NCBI GenBank assembly: GCA_030550175.1
Contig: JAUQPW010000050.1
Span: forward strand, 1 to 37,294
Direction: 5' to 3'
Length of the DNA stretch: 37,294 nt
Source of the DNA: a bacterium
GTDB lineage: Bacteria > Moduliflexota > Moduliflexia > Moduliflexales > JAUQPW01
Of the stretch, positions 16,019 to 23,150 are shown piece after piece. A program made the position numbers and the translations under genes. The notes under the pieces are model-generated. The model was not told the origin of the DNA, ran no database searches, and was given only the letters and a program-made list of their open reading frames with translations. Numbering within the stretch: position 1 is the stretch's first letter; each line of letters begins with the position of its first letter.

Positions 16019-17287
16019 TTATTCCTGTAGATTCTCGGCAACGGTGATAACCCACCAGGGTCCCTGCGTTCTTCCCAGAAAAGCTGCCCAATACCAGTCA
16101 GAGACCTCGGTCCAACTATTTCCTGCTTTATCGTAGATCCTTTCACAGACTCTAAGTTTTTCCTCACCCCGGGTAGCTTCAAAACAACCCCAGGAGTAGC
16201 CGTTGATATCGGTTCGAAGGGAGATAGGCTAAATAAAATAGCCGATTCCTTTGAAACAATCGGCACCGGGATGGAGTTTTCTCGTTTCTTGGATCACCCA
16301 TCGGATCACAAACTCACGGGTTCCATCTGTAAACCTTGCGATACGCCCTGGAAAATCATTGTTAAAGCGCCTCTCACGTTTGGATAAAGGTAACTCCATC
16401 AAAGGGCGGTCTTCAAATTGCTTTGGCCAGCCGGGGAACGAGACAAAATCAGGCTTGAAATCAGGAGTAGCAACTACCAGGGGTACTATGGCGGCTAACC
16501 CACAGAAAATGATATAAATGGGAAGGGTCAGGATGGAAATTTTTTCGAATCCATTGAATACCTCCCACAATAAAAATGGCTGTGAAGAAAAATACGACCA
16601 TTCCAATCCCTTCGTGGGCCCAGGAAGGGAGAGCAAGGATATGAGCCTCAGGATAGAATAAGGCAGCCGAACGGAGCGCATTTCCTGCAATAATCCCCAG
16701 GAATGAGAGAAGAACGGCCAGACAGGTTTTTCCTGTATTAAATCCATAGAAACAGGTCAAGGTAAAAGTGAGATAAAGGGCCGACCATAACATCCGAACT
16801 CCACTACAAGGCGTATCGATTAAGATGAGTTGACTATCCCAATTTAAAGAAGTTCCTTCCCCTCACCCCCTAGTTTCTCCTCTCCCAATTTGGGAGAGGG
16901 GGACAGGAGGTGAGGGTTTTCCACTAAGATACCTGTTGACACACGGAGTGGATATCCCAGGTAGAATTGGAGAGATGGGATAACGGGGAGGGGTAGGAGG
17001 AGAAGCCCACAGATTCCAGGGTGAAAAGGTATCCCCCATCGATAGGAACTTAGGGCACAGCCTATGGCAACAAGTGCAATGGCAGCCTTTACCAAAGATG
17101 GAAGAAAGGAGTAGGTTACTGAATAGAGAAGCACAAAAATGGCAGACAAAATCAGATGGGATTTGGCCGAACTTAAATCAGGCCTTCTCCATAAAATAAA
17201 TCCTCCCGCGGTACCTAAAGCAATTAAGCCGAACGCCGAATTTGGTCGGAATAACGATTTAATTCTTCCTTTGCGGATTGGGTCCAT
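16019..17287 (-). pseudogene. Decayed exosortase fused to its C-terminal (EpsI-like) domain
   Basis: Reading leftward from ATG 17287: several membrane segments ending SLQFYLGYPLRVSTGILVE, then a foreign palindromic repeat (about 16860-16916). The exosortase frame resumes as TSLNWDSQLILIDTPCSGVR (catalytic Cys codon 16808-16806), IIAGNALRSAALF (catalytic Arg) and PSWAHEGIGMVVFFF (catalytic His). A second break at an A6 run near 16540 shifts into ISILTLPIYIIFCGLAAIVP and a periplasmic tail FPGWPKQFEDRPLMELPLSK, with FTDGTREFVIRWV later. A third lesion is an in-frame TAG at 16228-16226. Beyond it the frame continues GYSWGCFEATRGEEKLRVCE to TAA 16019. With three lesions the enzyme, which would cleave and anchor PEP-CTERM-like proteins, is dead as assembled. 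The exosortase subtype is not certain. Confidence 0.82.
16860..16916. repeat. Dispersed palindromic repeat, copy 2, inserted in the exosortase gene
   Basis: CCCTCACCCCC on the left, an inner CTCTCCCAATTTGGGAGAGG hairpin and GGAGGTGAGGG on the right form the same palindrome as the intergenic copies. The exosortase reading frame is continuous on both sides, so this copy entered a coding sequence. A GGAA is seen at both borders on the minus strand and may be a short target duplication. Confidence 0.8.
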
Positions 17288-17410
17288 GGGTTCCTATTTT
17301 CCCTCTCTTTTTTCTTTGCATAAAAATGAAGGTGTATTGAAATAACAATTTAGCTAGTTTAACACATTCATTCCGAAAAAGCAAGTGATTTTTTAACATT
17401 TCAGTATAAA

Positions 17411-17427
17411 ACTTTGTATTGCAAAGT
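17411..17427. promoter_or_regulatory. Operator-like dyad ahead of the membrane protein / winged-helix operon
   Basis: ACTTTG-TATTG-CAAAGT is a perfect 6-bp inverted repeat with 5-bp spacing. It overlaps the likely -35 region of a promoter whose -10 is TATATT (17439-17444). The site is well placed for autorepression by the downstream winged-helix protein. Confidence 0.5.
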
Positions 17428-17468
17428 GATTTGTCTAGTATATTTTGTTAGAAAAGGAGGAAGAAACC

Positions 17469-18128
17469 ATGATGACCAATCCCATCTATCATGCACTTGC
17501 CCAGGTTCAGGAATTACAACAGAAGGTATTGGAAAAACAACGTTTTAAAGGCTATTCGGGGCGTGCCCGAGCCATTTCCGGAACCCTTGCTTTACTGGCT
17601 GCTCCAGTTATGTCTTCCGATTATTTTCCGAAAACCATCACCGCCCATGCCATTAGCTGGGGAACCGTCTTTGCCCTTGCTCTTCTTTTAAATTTTGGAT
17701 CGCTGGTTTACTGGTTCTTTTTTGATCCCTGTGTTAAGCGGGATATCCGCCGGCTTAAACCGACCATTGATGTACTTCCCCCTCTTTTCGTGGGAGGAGT
17801 CCTGACCTTAATCTTAATGAGGGATGGACTTCATAAATACTTATTTGGCGTATGGATGTGTTTGTTTGGCTTGGCCAACCTGGCCTCACGCCATGTTCTG
17901 CCGAAACAGATTTGCCAAGTGGGTTGGTTTTACATTATCTGTGGGACTATTTATCTGCTGACTCCCCATAATTCTTTTCTAAATCCATGGCCAGCAGCCA
18001 TGGTCTTTTTTGTCGGAGAATGGGCCGGGGGAATTATTTTGCATTACGATGGGGCAACCCCCACTTCCTTAAGTAGTTTCTTTAAAATAAAAATAAAGGA
18101 GAATAACCATGTCCGCCAAGTACGATAA
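17469..18128 (+). CDS. Multi-pass membrane protein, unknown function, coupled to a winged-helix regulator
   Basis: The protein is 219 residues from ATG 17469, chosen because AGGAGG (17455-17460) lies 8 nt upstream. About six hydrophobic segments are visible, for example SWGTVFALALLLNFGSLVYW, LPPLFVGGVLTLILM, LFGVWMCLFGLANLA, GWFYIICGTIYLLT and AAMVFFVGEWAGGIILH. The first 30 residues form a charged amphipathic helix (VQELQQKVLEKQRFKG). I do not recognise a named family. The stop overlaps the next gene's start by 20 nt, so translation is coupled. Small inner-membrane proteins paired with such regulators are recurrent in genomes, but their role is not defined. The dyad at 17411-17427 probably controls both genes. 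Confidence 0.7.
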   Translation: MMTNPIYHALAQVQELQQKVLEKQRFKGYSGRARAISGTLALLAAPVMSSDYFPKTITAHAISWGTVFALALLLNFGSLVYWFFFDPCVKRDIRRLKPTIDVLPPLFVGGVLTLILMRDGLHKYLFGVWMCLFGLANLASRHVLPKQICQVGWFYIICGTIYLLTPHNSFLNPWPAAMVFFVGEWAGGIILHYDGATPTSLSSFFKIKIKENNHVRQVR

Positions 18129-18489
18129 TCCTTATGTAGCCTTGAAACAAATTTTTCACGAGCCGAATCGTTTAGCCATTGTATCGGCCCTTTGTGGTTC
18201 CATAGATGGGTTGACTTTTAACGAGCTCAAGGAGGAATGTAAACTTACCGACGGCAACCTGAGTCGGCATTTGAAAGCCTTAGAAGAAGCCGGCGCCATC
18301 AAGATTGAAAAGACCTTTGTCAGAGCCAAACCTCGTACAACAGTATTCCTTACAGACCAGGGTCGTGAGAGCTTTATTGAATATCTGCAAGCCCTGGAAC
18401 AAGTCCTGCGAAAGGCTGCAGAATCTGCCGTAATTGCAGAAAAAGATCCACCCCGGATTCTATCCTGGATAAAACCGGTCCGTGCCTAG
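18109..18489 (+). CDS. Winged-helix transcriptional regulator (HTH_34 / ArsR-MarR-like)
   Basis: The 126-residue cytoplasmic protein is a winged helix over almost its whole length. NRLAIVSALCGSIDGLTFNE (about 20-39) and recognition helix LTDGNLSRHLKALEEAGAIK (about 45-64) are followed by the wing EKTFVRAKPRTTVFLTDQGR. The pattern fits the HTH_34 group of small dimeric regulators. No metal-binding cysteine set is seen, so it is not a classical metal sensor. AAAGGAG precedes ATG 18109, which lies inside the end of the membrane protein gene. It likely binds the ACTTTG/CAAAGT dyad upstream of the operon; that is inference from position and symmetry. Confidence 0.85.
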   Translation: MSAKYDNPYVALKQIFHEPNRLAIVSALCGSIDGLTFNELKEECKLTDGNLSRHLKALEEAGAIKIEKTFVRAKPRTTVFLTDQGRESFIEYLQALEQVLRKAAESAVIAEKDPPRILSWIKPVRA

Positions 18490-18643
18490 AATCCTCCAGG
18501 CCTTGCAATCTATCTCCCGGCAAGTAAACAAATTACACGTTATTTTTTCATCCTGTTGCTTTATTAAGCAAAGTACTTTATTTTCAAAAGAAAGAGTTTC
18601 TAGGGTTAAAAGAACTTCTGGAAAGGAAAGGGAGTAGGTAACT

Positions 18644-19087
18644 ATGAGAGTTTTTCATGAATTAATCCCGTTAAAAACTCAAGAATGTTTACAATTTATA
18701 GATCTCACGGATATCATCATCAAGCTGGTGGAAAAATCTCAAATTCAAAACGGTTTCGTGAACGTACAAACCAAACATACCACCACGGCCATTGTGGTCA
18801 ATGAAAACGAACCTTTACTCCTGGAGGATATGAAAAAGATTCTGGAGAGTATGGTTCCTCAGAATGCCGTGTATCGTCATAACGATTTTTCCATCCGAAC
18901 GGTCAACCTGGGTCCCGATGAATATGACAACGGCCACTCCCATTGTAAAGCCATGCTTCTGCGAGCTTCAGAAACCCTGAACATTGTGAACGGACAGATT
19001 CAATTGGGTCCCTGGCAACGGATTTTTTTTATCGAATTGGACCGGGCCAGGGAGAGAACCATATCCGTCATGGTTTTGGGAATATAG
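18644..19087 (+). CDS. YjbQ/UPF0047 family protein
   Basis: The 147-residue protein is a full-length YjbQ-family member. Landmarks are NGFVNVQTKHTTTAIVVNEN (about 37-56), NDFSIRTVNLGPDEYDNGHS then HCKAMLL, and the end IFFIELDRARERTISVMVLG. Histidines in KHTTTA and NGHSHC line the conserved pocket. E. coli YjbQ has low thiamine phosphate synthase activity, but the physiological role of the family is unsettled. AAAGGAAAGGGAG precedes ATG 18644. It is a single gene 154 nt downstream of the winged-helix gene and followed by 600 nt without genes. Confidence 0.92.
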   Translation: MRVFHELIPLKTQECLQFIDLTDIIIKLVEKSQIQNGFVNVQTKHTTTAIVVNENEPLLLEDMKKILESMVPQNAVYRHNDFSIRTVNLGPDEYDNGHSHCKAMLLRASETLNIVNGQIQLGPWQRIFFIELDRARERTISVMVLGI

Positions 19088-19369
19088 ATCAGAGGACCTC
19101 CTGCCGAAGTAGAATCCAGGAACCCAGGGCGGATGAGGGAACCCTTCCACTTTTGCCATACTTTAACGGGAAAGAGAGATCATAGGCTGTGGATAGTCCT
19201 TTATGCACTTTAAGGTTTTTATCCTGGGTATCTTTTAATTTCCTTATTGACCGGGCCACGGCTTAACCGATGAGCAGATTCATCCCGTCCTGGACTCATC
19301 CTCTGCTCTTCAAAACGGTATAACCTTTGCAGGAATTTATAGCAGAATTTGGGTCATAGAATCTCCTGC

Positions 19370-19495
19370 ACTGTTTACTTAGTTTTGCTTAACGTTTAAG
19401 TGGCCCTTACCCCCGGCCCTTTCCCTAGGCTGCGGAAGAGGGGAGCTGGGAAGTGAAAGCCGCACTATGAGATCAATCAAAATTAGGTAAACAGT
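19370..19495. repeat. Inverted-repeat-bounded element (MITE-like) containing a palindromic repeat copy
   Basis: ACTGTTTACTTAGTTTTG (19370-19387) and CAAAATTAGGTAAACAGT (19478-19495) are complementary at 16 of 18 positions. Between them lies CCCTTACCCCCGGCCCTTTC, which pairs with GAAGAGGGGAGCTGGG, a diverged copy of the CCCTCACCCC family (about 19403-19447). No clear target duplication is visible. The whole gap 19088-19693 otherwise holds only a promoter near its end. Confidence 0.4.
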
Positions 19496-19580
19496 TTAAT
19501 AGCTTATCTCAAGGGAATTGGCTCATGAATTTTAACTTTGGCCCGGCCCTATAAAGACCGTTCGATAGAGTGTTCTTATC

Positions 19581-19610
19581 TTGAGAAAACAGGCTTTGTT
19601 ACGATATAAA
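19581..19610 (+). promoter_or_regulatory. Probable promoter for the repeat-protein gene
   Basis: TTGAGA (19581-19586) and TATAAA (19605-19610) are separated by 18 bp, about 85 nt upstream of ATG 19694. Confidence 0.45.
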
Positions 19611-19693
19611 AAGTATTCTTAAATTTAACTTACCTTATCACCCCACAAAAATAAGAGACGTGAAGGGAGGGCGTGTAGGGCTGGGGAGGAGGG

Positions 19694-22330
19694 ATGAATA
19701 GGATGGAAACCCCAAGGGAATCTATAAAAAACCTGCTTCCTCTGTTACTCAATAACAATAAGAAGCAAGATAAAAAATATTTACTTTCCGACTTCCGTTA
19801 TAGTCTTTGTAGATCAAGGATAAAAACTCTACCCCGATGTCTTCGCCTCCACATACTCTTCGTGGGAATTCTATTGACTCTATTTTCTATGGGGGTAGAT
19901 CAGGCTTTTGCCGGGTTTAACATATGGACGACCAATGGACCGAAAGGTGGAAATATAAAAGCCCTGGCCATTGATCCCACAACCCCTTCCATTCTGTATG
20001 CAGGAACTTTTGGAGGTGGTGTATTCAAGAGCAGTGATGGGGGGGGAAGTTGGAGTGGGGTGAATACGGGGCTGACGAATCTGGATGTTCGGGCCCTGGC
20101 CATTGATCCCACAACCCCTTCCATTCTGTATGCAGGAACTTTTGGAGGTGGTGTATTCAAGAGCAGTGATGGGGGGGGAAGTTGGAGTGGGGTGAATACG
20201 GGGCTGACGAATCTGGATGTTCAGGCTCTGGCCATTGATCCTGCAACTTCCTCCACGGTATATGTGGGAACTTCAGGTGGGGGAGTGTTCAAGAGTACCA
20301 ATGGCGGGGGAAACTGGAGTGCAGTGAATACCGGATTACCCGGCCTTGGGGTTCAAACCCTTGTCATCGATCCCACAACTCCCTCCACGCTCTATGCAGG
20401 AATTCTAGGGGGTGGCATTATCAAAAGTACCAATGGCGGGGGAAACTGGGGTGCAGTGAATACCGGACTGACCAACCTGGATGTCTATATCCTGGCCGTG
20501 GATCCTAACACTTCTTCTATCCTGTATGCAGGGACTTTGGGTGGAGGTGTATTCAAAAGTACCAATGGCGGAGGGAGTTGGAGTGCAGTGAATACCGGAC
20601 TGACGAATCTGCGTATTCTTGCCCTGGGCATCGATCCCGTAACCCCTTCCACAGTGTATGCAGGGACTATTGATGGCGGTGTATTCAAAAGTACGGATGG
20701 AGGGGGGAACTGGAGTACTGTAAATAACAAACTGTCTGCCTTCAATATTCGAGCCCTGGCTATAGATCCCGCGAATTCCTCCACGGTGTATGCAGGGACT
20801 TTGGGTGGCGGAGTGTTCAAGAGCACTAACGGCGGTGGTAGTTGGGGCGGCATAAACACGGGATTGACGAATCTGGATATTCGGACCCTGGCTATAGATC
20901 CGGTGACCCCTGCGACTCTCTATGCAGGAACTGCCGGTAATGGTATTTTTAAGAGCACCAATGGCGGTGGTAGTTGGGGCGGCATAAACACGGGATTGAC
21001 GAATCTGGATGTTCGGGCTCTGGCTATAGATCCCACGAATTCCTCCACGGTGTATGCAGGGACTTTGGGTGGCGGAGTGTTCAAGAGCACCAATGGCGGT
21101 GGTAGTTGGAGCGGCATAAACACGGGATTGACGAATCTGGATGTTCGGGCTCTGGCTATAGATCCGGTGACCCCTGCGACTCTCTATGCAGGAACTGCCA
21201 GTAATGGTATTTTTAAGAGCACCAACGGCGGTGGTAGTTGGAGCGGCATAAACACGGGATTGACGAATCTGGATGTTCGGGCTCTGGCTATAGATCCGGT
21301 GACCCCTGCGACTCTCTATGCAGGGACTTTAGAAGGTATGTTCAAGAGCCTCGATGGAGGAGGAAACTGGAGCGTTATAAATACGGGATTGACAAATCTA
21401 AGTATACAGGCTTTGGCGGTAAATCCAACGACTCCTTCTATTCTCTACGCCGGAACTCTCGGCAGTGTGTGGGCTATTCAACAAACCTTACCTTTGATTC
21501 CGGCCGTTCCTGTGGCAGATAAAGCGAATTTCAATGGGGGGTTGAACGATGATATTGCCGTCTGGAATCCCACGACCGGGGAGTGGTCGGTATCCGGTAG
21601 GACCTCAAAAGTTTCCTTTGGATCTTCGGGAGATATTCCAACTCCCGGGGATTATGATGGAGATGGAACTGCCGATTTTGCCTTTTTTAGGCCTTCCACC
21701 GGCGAGTGGCATGTTCTTCTTCCGGCCGGTGAGGATATTCAGGTCTGGGGTCAGGCAGGAGATCTTCCGGTTCCTGGAGATTATGATGGAGATGGCTTGA
21801 CAGATCGTGCTGTTTGGAGACCCCTCGGCAGTGTATGGTGGATCCTCTTTTCAAGCGGCGGCCTTGGAGCTACAATTTGGGGTACAACTGGCGATGTCCC
21901 TGTTCCGGCTGATTACGATGGAGATGGTGTGACGGATATTGCTGTTTTTAGACCTTCTACCGGTCAATGGTTTATTACAAACTCTAGCAGTAATCTGGTT
22001 ACCATTAGGGTTTTAGGAACCGTGGGAGATTTTCCGGTACCAGGGGATTATGATGGAGATGGATTAGCCAATGTAGCCGTCTGGAGACCCAGCACGGGGA
22101 CTTGGATAGGTATTCTTAAAAGTAGGAGAATCGCGACAAGGGCGTGGGGACAACCTGGGGATCTTCCGGTTCAGGCAGATTATGATGGAGATGGTCGGAC
22201 AGATCTGGGAATCTTTCGACCTTCTAATGGACAGTGGTGGATCCTCACGTCTTCTTCTCAATTTTTAGGTGTCTTTCCTGTGGTTTCTTTAGGTTCGGTG
22301 GGAGATCTTCCGGTGTCTGCTGCAAAATAA
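19694..22330 (+). CDS. Secreted repeat protein: sortilin/BNR-like repeats plus DYDGDG (FG-GAP-like) repeats
   Basis: The 878-residue protein has a long basic N-terminus and a hydrophobic segment (LHILFVGILLTLFSMGV, about 53-69) ending QAFA-GF. That looks like a signal peptide with an unusually long n-region, so the true start may lie further in. Residues about 88-595 are 11 full and one partial 44-residue repeats of the form ALAIDPTTPSxLYAGT...GGGVFKSTNGGGSW...NTGLTNLD, the pattern of exo-alpha-sialidase/sortilin-like propellers. Residues about 615-875 hold five DYDGDG calcium-type motifs in units of about 49 residues (DYDGDGTADFAFFRPSTGEW). GGGGAGGAGGG precedes ATG 19694. No sorting signal is visible at the C-terminus. 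The role is probably extracellular binding or adhesion; no catalytic site is seen. Confidence 0.85.
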   Translation: MNRMETPRESIKNLLPLLLNNNKKQDKKYLLSDFRYSLCRSRIKTLPRCLRLHILFVGILLTLFSMGVDQAFAGFNIWTTNGPKGGNIKALAIDPTTPSILYAGTFGGGVFKSSDGGGSWSGVNTGLTNLDVRALAIDPTTPSILYAGTFGGGVFKSSDGGGSWSGVNTGLTNLDVQALAIDPATSSTVYVGTSGGGVFKSTNGGGNWSAVNTGLPGLGVQTLVIDPTTPSTLYAGILGGGIIKSTNGGGNWGAVNTGLTNLDVYILAVDPNTSSILYAGTLGGGVFKSTNGGGSWSAVNTGLTNLRILALGIDPVTPSTVYAGTIDGGVFKSTDGGGNWSTVNNKLSAFNIRALAIDPANSSTVYAGTLGGGVFKSTNGGGSWGGINTGLTNLDIRTLAIDPVTPATLYAGTAGNGIFKSTNGGGSWGGINTGLTNLDVRALAIDPTNSSTVYAGTLGGGVFKSTNGGGSWSGINTGLTNLDVRALAIDPVTPATLYAGTASNGIFKSTNGGGSWSGINTGLTNLDVRALAIDPVTPATLYAGTLEGMFKSLDGGGNWSVINTGLTNLSIQALAVNPTTPSILYAGTLGSVWAIQQTLPLIPAVPVADKANFNGGLNDDIAVWNPTTGEWSVSGRTSKVSFGSSGDIPTPGDYDGDGTADFAFFRPSTGEWHVLLPAGEDIQVWGQAGDLPVPGDYDGDGLTDRAVWRPLGSVWWILFSSGGLGATIWGTTGDVPVPADYDGDGVTDIAVFRPSTGQWFITNSSSNLVTIRVLGTVGDFPVPGDYDGDGLANVAVWRPSTGTWIGILKSRRIATRAWGQPGDLPVQADYDGDGRTDLGIFRPSNGQWWILTSSSQFLGVFPVVSLGSVGDLPVSAAK
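19955..21480 (+). repeat. 132-bp tandem coding repeats
   Basis: Eleven complete units and one partial unit of 132 bp (44 codons; one unit is a codon short) run through the repeat protein. The first two (from 19961 and 20093) are essentially identical over the full unit. Units between about 20870 and 21300 also share long identical stretches, so copy number is probably still changing by recombination. Confidence 0.9.
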
Positions 22331-22344
22331 TCCTGCTTCTCAAG

Positions 22345-22366
22345 GCGGCGAGGGTATCCTCGCCGC
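22345..22366 (+). terminator. Hairpin downstream of the repeat-protein gene
   Basis: GCGGCGAGG-GTAT-CCTCGCCGC is a perfect 9-bp GC-rich stem 15 nt after the stop codon. The T-run is weak (TCAGTTTG), so termination may be partial. Confidence 0.55.
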
Positions 22367-22619
22367 TCAGTTTGATCACTCCCCAAGGGCTTTCTTAGCT
22401 ACTTCAAATCGTCCCTGTATGTGCCGGGATAAAGTAGAAAAGTTTGACTCCATGAGCTGGGAGCGCGGACGTCTTGCTCCCTCACTTCCCTTGATTTTCA
22501 TGTCGGTTAATTTCCCATTAGCCCTGGAGATCCGAGAACCGAACTTTGATTTTTTATTCGTTTACCCAAAACCGGTAGGATCGATTGGTACTGGCCTGTT
22601 TAAGGTTAACGGACAGTCA

Positions 22620-23045
22620 CTATTTGACTCCTTCTTTCCAGTTAGCTCCTTCCTGGGCCAGTGTTTCCAGATAAGCTCCGATTTTATAGATAGTGTCATC
22701 GGATAAAACTTTTCCCCAACTGGGCATTTTCATGGCACGGCCGGTATCTCTTCCATTCTTTACGGTTTCAACGAATTTCCGAAATCCCTTGTTGAACACC
22801 CGTAGATCGGCACCATGTCCCCGCTCTCCTGCTCCATCGGCCCTCCCACCGTGACAATTACTGCATATAGAGCGGTACCAGGAGCGACCCTCCTCGATGG
22901 CGGCTTGATTCCCCGAAAAGGGATTTGTTGCCGGGATTTCTGTTCCTGTATCGGCTCCCAGGGCGTTCCCCAGGCCCCATCCGTTTATGGCGATAAAACC
23001 CACCATAAAAATCCCTACCAGAATTCCTTGACCCATTCTCCTCAT
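22620..23045 (-). CDS. Periplasmic c-type cytochrome, electron acceptor of the PQQ dehydrogenase
   Basis: The 141-residue protein starts with a signal peptide (MRRMGQGILVGIFMVGFIAI, cleavage near LGADTG). It carries one haem-binding motif, C61-S-N-C64-H65, in RSICSNCHGGRADGAG. The distal methionine is M105 or M107 in GRAMKMPSWG, which is followed by the usual LSDDTIYKIGAYLETLA helix. It has the length and layout of the class I cytochromes that take electrons from PQQ alcohol dehydrogenases. It lies 105 nt downstream of that dehydrogenase on the same strand, with a hairpin between. GGGGAG precedes ATG 23045. The pairing is strongly suggested by position. The precise cytochrome subfamily is not certain. 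Confidence 0.9.
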   Translation of the reverse strand: MRRMGQGILVGIFMVGFIAINGWGLGNALGADTGTEIPATNPFSGNQAAIEEGRSWYRSICSNCHGGRADGAGERGHGADLRVFNKGFRKFVETVKNGRDTGRAMKMPSWGKVLSDDTIYKIGAYLETLAQEGANWKEGVK

Positions 23046-23077
23046 TACTTTCTCCCCTTATTTTTGACCTATCACGC

Positions 23078-23109
23078 AAAAGCGCGCACAGTCCTCTGTG
23101 CGCGCTTTT
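23078..23109 (-). terminator. Strong hairpin between PQQ dehydrogenase and cytochrome c genes
   Basis: AAAAGCGCGCACAG and CTGTGCGCGCTTTT form a perfect 14-bp stem around a 4-nt loop, with T-runs on both sides. On the minus strand it lies between the two genes and may trim expression of the cytochrome relative to the dehydrogenase. Confidence 0.7.
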
Positions 23110-23150
23110 TCATCTCTACTTTAAGTAAAACTCCTGGGCATCTTCCGGGT

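Noticed and set aside
16226..16228. TAG read as pyrrolysine in the exosortase
   Set aside because: No pyl genes are visible, exosortases are not known to use it, and the gene has two other lesions.
19955..21480. CRISPR or non-coding satellite
   Set aside because: The 132-bp period is 44 codons of one open frame with a conserved protein motif.
22419..22706. 95-codon plus-strand ORF after the repeat protein
   Set aside because: Its 3' end is antisense to the cytochrome c gene, it has no ribosome site and its composition does not look like a protein family.
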